From OLB23 sp965230965 (GTDB lineage Bacteria; Patescibacteriota; Microgenomatia; UBA1406; HO2-37-13b): a stretch of DNA of 64,000 nucleotides. Below the pieces are notes generated by a model, which saw only the letters and a list, made by a program, of their open reading frames with translations, was not told where the DNA came from and ran no database searches. The position numbers were made by a program, and so were the translations under genes. Positions 59,159 through 64,000 of the stretch are shown in pieces. The stretch spans positions 868,001 through 932,000 of the forward strand of contig OZ246401.1 of assembly GCA_965230965.1 (NCBI GenBank), written 5' to 3'. Numbering within the stretch: the first letter of the stretch is position 1; each line of letters begins with the position of its first letter.

Positions 59159-59254
59159 ATTGCTATCTCCTTAAATATAATAATGTCTGCTTTCAAATCC
59201 GAATTCGGACAGGAGATGCGTGAAAACAGAAATGCTTCAGATGACCAATGCGAT
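59159..59254 (-). promoter_or_regulatory. rpsB leader with palindrome
   Basis: Leader of about 90 nt from the -10 at 59255-59263. It contains the perfect 12-bp palindrome TCCGAATTCGGA (59198-59209) and an SD site. Could serve uS2 autoregulation as in other bacteria, but no known S2 leader fold is recognised. Confidence 0.4.
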
Positions 59255-59263
59255 ATTATAACA
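59255..59263 (-). promoter_or_regulatory. Extended -10 promoter of rpsB-tsf, overlapping galU stop
   Basis: TGTTATAAT on the minus strand; the TAA inside it is the galU stop codon. Confidence 0.6.
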
Positions 59264-60152
59264 TGTCCTGGACAGATTTTACATAGTTCTTAAAATCTTC
59301 ACCAATTTCCTCGTGTTTCATTGCTAATTCGACAATAGTTTTCATATATTCCAATTTGTTTCCTGTGTCATAATATTTTGCATTTTCAATTTCTTTTGCA
59401 TATACATCTTGACCCCGTTCCCTCAAAAGATTGAGAGCATCAGTATAAACATATTCTCCACCGTGGCCAACTATTTGGTTTTTAATCATATGATCAATAC
59501 AATCGAAAATTTCTGGGGTAAATATATAACCCGAAATAATTGCCATGTCAGAAGGCATGTTGTCAGGTCCTGGTTTTTCGATTATGTCAGATACTTTAAA
59601 TACACCGTTCTCAACCTCTTGACCGGCAACATATCCATATCGCTTTGCGTCGTCAGGACTTGGCTTTCGCATAGAAGACAATATTGATGAACCAAATGTC
59701 TCGTATGCCTCTATGAGTTGACGTGCTCTGCTTTTAGGTTCAGAAATAATAAAATCATCTCCGAATAACACCATAAATGGCTCATCTCCGATAATACTTC
59801 GTGCATTCCAAATTGGCGTTGCGTTACCCATTGGACCTTTTTGACGAATGTAAATAAAGTTTGCCATCTCTGCAACATTTTTAACCACCTCAACCTGTTT
59901 CTCTTTTCCAGATTCTTGGAGTCTCATCATTAGTTCATAAGGATAATCAAAGTGATCCTCAATAGATCGTTTATTCCAACCCGTGACTATGACGATATCT
60001 TCAATACCTGCCTCAACAGCTTCTTCAACGACATACTGAATGACCGGCTTATCAACAATGGGCAACATTTCTTTTGGCATTGCCTTTGTTTGTGGGAGAA
60101 AACGCGTACCAAAACCAGCGGCAGGAATCACTGCCTTTGTGATCTTTTTCAT
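59256..60152 (-). CDS. galU: UTP-glucose-1-phosphate uridylyltransferase
   Basis: 298 residues; makes UDP-glucose for glycan synthesis. AVIPAAGFGTRFLPQTKAMPKEMLPIVDKP is the nucleotide-binding start, VEEAVEAGIEDIVIVTG and PFMVLFGDDFI (metal Asp) follow, then GYVAGQEVE and DIIEKPGPDN. Supplies donors for the many glycosyltransferases here. It lies 3 nt after the Big_1-like gene. Confidence 0.94.
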   Translation of the reverse strand: MKKITKAVIPAAGFGTRFLPQTKAMPKEMLPIVDKPVIQYVVEEAVEAGIEDIVIVTGWNKRSIEDHFDYPYELMMRLQESGKEKQVEVVKNVAEMANFIYIRQKGPMGNATPIWNARSIIGDEPFMVLFGDDFIISEPKSRARQLIEAYETFGSSILSSMRKPSPDDAKRYGYVAGQEVENGVFKVSDIIEKPGPDNMPSDMAIISGYIFTPEIFDCIDHMIKNQIVGHGGEYVYTDALNLLRERGQDVYAKEIENAKYYDTGNKLEYMKTIVELAMKHEEIGEDFKNYVKSVQDML

Positions 60153-60155
60153 AAT

Positions 60156-60545
60156 TTATTGAGTGAATTGGCAACTAACTTGTGTTGGAATTTGGAAGTG
60201 GTTGGTAACCTGGGCAGAGATTTGACCACTACCAGCAGTGGAAGAAGTAACTATCACCTCGGCAATACCTGACTCGTTTGTTGTTGCACATGTTGGCGCA
60301 ACGCTTCCAAGTGTAGAGGTGACACAAACTTCTTTGTTTGGCACACCTTTTTGTGATCCATCACGAACGACTACATTAACCGTGCATTCTAAACCCTGTG
60401 ACGACACAATCATAAACGACTGCACTGCTTCTGGGGTTTGGCTTGCTGCACGGGTCTGTCTTGCTTCTCTTCGGAGCAGTACCGTGGCAAATGTGCCAAG
60501 CACTAAGAAGAACACAAGGACAAGAAATGATAATTTTCTATCCAT
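60156..60545 (-). CDS. Membrane-anchored Ig-like (Big_1-type) domain protein
   Basis: 129 residues. An N-terminal anchor helix (~5-23) with a basic flank, then one bacterial Ig-like domain: CTVNVVVRDGSQKGVPNKEVCVTS, followed by GSVAPTCATTNESGIAEVIVTS. Four cysteines may form two disulphides outside the cell. Probably a surface or pilus-associated protein. An extended -10 (TGTTATTCT, 60556-60564) ends 10 nt before the ATG. Confidence 0.72.
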   Translation of the reverse strand: MDRKLSFLVLVFFLVLGTFATVLLRREARQTRAASQTPEAVQSFMIVSSQGLECTVNVVVRDGSQKGVPNKEVCVTSTLGSVAPTCATTNESGIAEVIVTSSTAGSGQISAQVTNHFQIPTQVSCQFTQ

Positions 60546-60555
60546 TCTTTAAGTT

Positions 60556-60564
60556 AGAATAACA
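60556..60564 (-). promoter_or_regulatory. Weak extended -10 promoter of Ig-like gene and galU
   Basis: TGTTATTCT on the minus strand, 10 nt before ATG 60545. Confidence 0.45.
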
Positions 60565-60568
60565 CATT

Positions 60569-61675
60569 CTATATAAATGTCAAATGTGACAGTAATTTTC
60601 TATGTATCTCTTCAATTGATAGTAGTTTGTCATTTTCTATGCAATTGATTTGAATCCAACCCTTTTCTTTAGCAAGTTGCAGATACATTTTCTCAGCATC
60701 CTCGCGATGTTTAAGATCAGCCTCTGCTATATCGTGCGATTGGCCTTTTAAATATGCTCGATCACCTTTATTCTTTGTTAGTTCATAACCAATTTTCCAA
60801 GGCACGTATAAATACACAACGATGTCTTCTTTAGGAATTTTAAGCACTTTATATTCAAGTTCATATACCCAATCAAGATATTTTTTCCGCTCATCGGCAG
60901 AAGCAAATTTTGCAGATTGGTGTGCCATGTTTGATGTGGCGTAACGATTAGCGATAATAATACCGCCTTTATTAAGAAACTCCTCCATTTCTTCTTTTAC
61001 CGATGCGCGATCAAGAGCATATGGCATTGAAGCGAGATAAGGTGAGACTGCATTAAGCTCACCAAATTCTCCGCGCAGAAACATCGCAACAGTTTTCCCG
61101 GAAAAAGATGAATAATATTGTGGAAAATCTACTGATTTTACCTTAAATTTCTTCTTTTTTAGATAATCGATAAGCAATTTTGCTTGTGTAGCCTTTCCAG
61201 ATCCATCGCCACCATCAATAACAATAAGCTTTCCCTTATGCTGTGTGGTTTTTGCATGGTCAAGAAAATCCTGTAATTTGAGATGTAGATTTTCTACTGT
61301 ATAATGCTCAAGATAGAGCTTTTCGGAAGGATTTCCTTCAAGCATAGGCGTTATTGCATCTTCATGTTCTTCAAAAATAAGTGCCAGCACCGGTTTTTTT
61401 TGAATAAGCGCATATACGATTTCACCACCGACACCGGTTGAAGGTTGGGTTACCTCAGCAATAACAACGTCGGCTTTATGAATAAGTGACTTTTCGCGTT
61501 CAAAAATTTTCTTGCTTGCAAGTTTTTTATCTTTAGAAAGTAGCGATTTTTTAAGAATTTGCTGACCTGAAATAACTTTTACACCTTTGATTTTTTCAAG
61601 CTTTGTAATAATCGTTTTGTAGTTTTTTTTGTATGTATCGTTAGAGGTTGTTGCAGTAAAGTAAATATTAATCAT
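60569..61675 (-). CDS. tmk: Fusion of nucleoside 2-deoxyribosyltransferase/DNPH1-like domain to thymidylate kinase
   Basis: 368 residues in two parts. Residues ~1-145 match the nucleoside 2-deoxyribosyltransferase superfamily: INIYFTATTSNDTYKKN, KADVVIAEVTQPSTGVGGEI (nucleophile-Glu region) and KPVLALIFEE. Residues ~150-368 are a TMP kinase: VIDGGDGSGKATQAKLL (P-loop), VDFPQYYS, ALDRASV and RYATSNMAHQ. The joint protein could destroy abnormal dNMPs and phosphorylate dTMP. Start by TAATG overlap with the Clp-like gene. Confidence 0.88.
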   Translation of the reverse strand: MINIYFTATTSNDTYKKNYKTIITKLEKIKGVKVISGQQILKKSLLSKDKKLASKKIFEREKSLIHKADVVIAEVTQPSTGVGGEIVYALIQKKPVLALIFEEHEDAITPMLEGNPSEKLYLEHYTVENLHLKLQDFLDHAKTTQHKGKLIVIDGGDGSGKATQAKLLIDYLKKKKFKVKSVDFPQYYSSFSGKTVAMFLRGEFGELNAVSPYLASMPYALDRASVKEEMEEFLNKGGIIIANRYATSNMAHQSAKFASADERKKYLDWVYELEYKVLKIPKEDIVVYLYVPWKIGYELTKNKGDRAYLKGQSHDIAEADLKHREDAEKMYLQLAKEKGWIQINCIENDKLLSIEEIHRKLLSHLTFI

Positions 61676-63915
61676 TAGAAAATTAAGGTGCGATTTTTAA
61701 TGTTTGGAGTAGATAATAACATTTTTGCTATCTTATCTTCAACCTCATTTTGAATAATGCGCTGCATATTACGAGCTCCAAAACGAGCATCATATCCCTG
61801 CTGTATAAGCTTGTCAATAAAGGTGTGCGAAAATTCAATGGTTAAGCCGTGAGTTTTTAAGAGATCGGCTTGAAGGTTGTTAAGGAGCCGCTGCGCGATA
61901 AGGTAAATTGCATCTTTTTGCAGCGGCCTATATATAATGACACCGTCAAAACGATTGAGAAACTCTGGTGAAAAAATATGTTGAGCAACAAGATAATCGA
62001 TAAGTTTCTTTGATAATGTGCGCTCAACACCCTCTGCATCATTGGCGCTCAGCGCCTGATAGATGAAGTCTGCACCCGCATTCGATGTGGCGATAATGAT
62101 AAGATGGGTGCAGTCGACTCTGTTTCCAAAGCCATCTATAAAATACCCTTCGTCTAATATTGTGAGAAAAATATTTAACAGATCCTTGTGTGCTTTCTCA
62201 AGTTCGTCCAGCAGAAGGGTGCCATATTTTTGCTGGCGCACTGCCTGCGATAATAATCCAGGTTCGCCACTTTCTGGCGAACCAATAAGGGTCGCAATCC
62301 CTTCAATGGTTTGATATGTTGACATATCAAACCGCATCATGTTTTGTTCATGGTCAAAAAGCGTTTGTGTTATAGCTTTTGCAGTTTCTGTTTTACCAAC
62401 GCCTGTTGGTCCCAAGAACAAGAATGAGCTTATCGGTTTTTTATGGCTTCCTACAAGTACAAAAGACTTTCTTAAGGCTGCAGCGACCTCTTTAATTGCT
62501 TCATCCTGACTCACAATACGTGCATGGAGCTCCTTTTCAACATTCAACAACTTCTCCTTAAATGAAGAGCTCAATTCTGTAGGTATATGCGTAATTGTCT
62601 CAATCGCCGCATTTACCAAATGCGCGGTTACAATTTTTTCCTTATTTTGTTGCGCCACCACACAGGTCTGATCAAGCAGCTGAATAGCTTTTTCTGGATA
62701 TGGTCGATCATTTATATATGCTCCCGACTGGACAACAGCCTGTCGTACCGACTCGTAGGTAATAAACATGTTGTATCTTTGCTCAAACACTAAAGCCTCA
62801 TCAAGCAAAATTGCCAGTGTTTCATCGTAAGAAATTTCCTCCACATCAATTTTCTCAAAATAATTCACAAAGCTTCTGTTGCCTTGAATATATTTTTGAT
62901 AATGATATGGTGTCGTTATACCTATAAATTGCAATGTCGGTAGCTGTGCATATTTGCCAATAAGTGGCGTCAGATCAACACTTCCCGCTTCTTTTGATAT
63001 GTACTTTTCGATGTTGTCAATGACAAGAATAATATTCTTTGCTTGTTCTGCTTCGTTAAATAGCTCTGATAAGAATGCTTCTCTGGCAACTTCGTCAGTT
63101 TCATTTGCAAGAATCTTCTCCATATCCAAAAGAAGCACGCGTTTAAATGCTAATAGCGCATTGGATCGGCCTTCGTAGATGGTTTTTGCCAAGGCTTCAA
63201 CGATGGTTTTTCTTCCTGTTCCTGGCTGACCGGATATAATAATATTTGACTCTGCTGATTTGCACAAAACTTGTTGAATCGCGTCAATTTCTTTCTTTCG
63301 ACCGACCAAATGGACATAATGAGGCTTTACTTTGGTAAGTTCATCAGAATAGGAATCTATATGTGGCGTGTAGCCAGAGGTAAGGTCTCTTCCTAATGGG
63401 AGTTGCTCCATTAATCTTTCTAGGGTCCACCACGGTTTCTTATGGACATTATTGTAATAAGATTCAAACCATGCGGTTACCGCCTGAGTATCTGCATTAT
63501 CGACCAAATGTGCCTTCATAAACTTATCAAATTGCTGTTTCTTTTGTTCCTCTTCTGTCGGCTGCATGAGGTACAAGAAATAGTAAAGTGGCATAGAGAC
63601 AAAGAGAAAAAGATAAGTAAAAGGAAGAAAAATTAAGAAAAGAACCTGCATAGTCAGATAGGCTGAAACAATGCTTATGCGTGCAAAGAAACCCATGAGT
63701 CGCGATACTATATTGTCCATGGTTCTTTGGAAAAATTCTTGAAAGGAAAATCCTGGAGTTTTTTTAACAGTGATTATGTTTTTCCAGGGTTGAAAAAGAG
63801 TTTTAAGAAGATATTCCACAGAGAAAAAATGTGGCATCCACATAAAAAGATTGACTACGGCAATATTAAAATCACTCAGCCTTCTTTGCAGAAACTGGTT
63901 GAACTGGAGATGCAT
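61675..63915 (-). CDS. Membrane-anchored Clp-like AAA+ ATPase with degenerate first ATPase domain
   Basis: 746 residues. The N-terminal ~135 residues replace the Clp-N domain and hold two membrane helices (~85-125). D1 (~195-400) has the altered Walker A GQPGTGRKTI (Lys to Arg, Thr to Lys) and Walker B LVIDNIEKY (Glu to Asn), so it should not hydrolyse ATP. D2 (~480-746) has intact GPTGVGKTE and LLLDELEKAH. Resembles ClpC/ClpB unfoldases; no ClpP-binding loop was sought further. TATACT ends 9 nt before the ATG. Confidence 0.85.
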   Translation of the reverse strand: MHLQFNQFLQRRLSDFNIAVVNLFMWMPHFFSVEYLLKTLFQPWKNIITVKKTPGFSFQEFFQRTMDNIVSRLMGFFARISIVSAYLTMQVLFLIFLPFTYLFLFVSMPLYYFLYLMQPTEEEQKKQQFDKFMKAHLVDNADTQAVTAWFESYYNNVHKKPWWTLERLMEQLPLGRDLTSGYTPHIDSYSDELTKVKPHYVHLVGRKKEIDAIQQVLCKSAESNIIISGQPGTGRKTIVEALAKTIYEGRSNALLAFKRVLLLDMEKILANETDEVAREAFLSELFNEAEQAKNIILVIDNIEKYISKEAGSVDLTPLIGKYAQLPTLQFIGITTPYHYQKYIQGNRSFVNYFEKIDVEEISYDETLAILLDEALVFEQRYNMFITYESVRQAVVQSGAYINDRPYPEKAIQLLDQTCVVAQQNKEKIVTAHLVNAAIETITHIPTELSSSFKEKLLNVEKELHARIVSQDEAIKEVAAALRKSFVLVGSHKKPISSFLFLGPTGVGKTETAKAITQTLFDHEQNMMRFDMSTYQTIEGIATLIGSPESGEPGLLSQAVRQQKYGTLLLDELEKAHKDLLNIFLTILDEGYFIDGFGNRVDCTHLIIIATSNAGADFIYQALSANDAEGVERTLSKKLIDYLVAQHIFSPEFLNRFDGVIIYRPLQKDAIYLIAQRLLNNLQADLLKTHGLTIEFSHTFIDKLIQQGYDARFGARNMQRIIQNEVEDKIAKMLLSTPNIKNRTLIF

Positions 63916-63924
63916 GGTACATTC

Positions 63925-63930
63925 AGTATA
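63925..63930 (-). promoter_or_regulatory. -10 promoter of Clp-like ATPase gene
   Basis: TATACT on the minus strand, 9 nt before ATG 63915, just past the stop of the preceding gene. Confidence 0.5.
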
Positions 63931-63937
63931 GCTGATT

Positions 63938-64000
63938 TTAGAAGGGTTGGATACCGAGCTTTTCTGCTTTTTGAGCTATTCTATTGAAGGCTTGCAGGCG
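63938..64000 (-). CDS. C-terminal end of a protein, 5' part outside window
   Basis: An open frame enters from the right edge and ends at TAA 63938-63940, with the last residues RLQAFNRIAQKAEKLGIQPF. Too short to identify; the short spacing to the next promoter suggests a normal upstream gene. Confidence 0.5.
   Translation of the reverse strand, partial: RLQAFNRIAQKAEKLGIQPF

Noticed and set aside
1..64000. Reassigned TGA codon as in Gracilibacteria/Absconditabacteria
   Set aside because: gyrA, tsf, the GT4 gene at 26381 and small genes end at TGA in the expected places, and no conserved protein needs TGA read-through.
1..64000. CRISPR array, prophage or insertion sequence
   Set aside because: No regular repeat-spacer pattern, transposase, integrase or phage structural gene is visible; the only repeats are the two pairs reported.

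Overview
The window looks like a chromosomal segment of a Patescibacteria (CPR) bacterium, probably of the Parcubacteria or Microgenomates type; the sequence alone does not settle the phylum. Reasons: AT-rich, tightly packed genes; streamlined translation and replication proteins (half-length EF-Ts, DnaX without its zinc cysteines, YbeY without its metal histidines, a release factor lacking domain 1); an archaeal/eukaryotic-type ProS; tandem archaeal-type cytidylate kinases; RNase J; a membrane-anchored Clp-like ATPase; and a large stock of glycosyltransferases. TGA is used as a stop (gyrA, tsf and others), so the code is standard.

Layout. 1-10249: a cut RmlD-like reductase, large GT-C/GT39 membrane glycosyltransferases, and a six-gene minus-strand glycan operon (two methyltransferases, GT2, GT4, GT2, Wzx flippase). 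10286-19845: pyruvate kinase and LepA (+), then gyrB-ppa-gyrA-folD (-). 19.9-22 kb: a GC-rich orphan gene, a coiled-coil protein, and a sortase beside a protein ending in an LAFTG sorting signal. 22-34.7 kb: a second glycan operon of eight genes, headed by a 1569-residue protein that joins two GT2 domains, a flippase and a GT4. 34.8-41.3 kb: rpmE, hisS, a domain-1-less RF1, HtrA and CtpA proteases, rpsF-ssb-rpsR. 41.4-49.4 kb: housekeeping genes (cysS, rnj, a DUF59 protein, tRNA-Pro) interspersed with short GC-rich orphan genes. 49.4-64 kb: recR, prs, ybaB, dnaX, ybeY, rpsU, proS, two Cmk-like kinases, rseP, frr, tsf, rpsB, galU, a nucleotide-hydrolase/thymidylate-kinase fusion, and a Clp-like ATPase.

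Two styles of expression stand out. Most housekeeping and glycan transcription units have a -10 element (often extended, TGnTATAAT or TGnTACAAT) only 6-11 nt before the ATG, so their mRNAs should be leaderless or nearly so. The small orphan genes have the same kind of -10 but leaders of about 35-115 nt, mostly with Shine-Dalgarno sites, GC-rich codons, and strong hairpins after the stop. Three of these leaders share a hairpin with a (UG)AAUG loop. Two zinc-ribbon transcription units each end in a copy of the same ~91-nt element, which appears able to form a pseudoknot. Another orphan gene sits between 40-nt direct repeats. This set of small cassette-like genes and their RNA elements is the best candidate for something undescribed.
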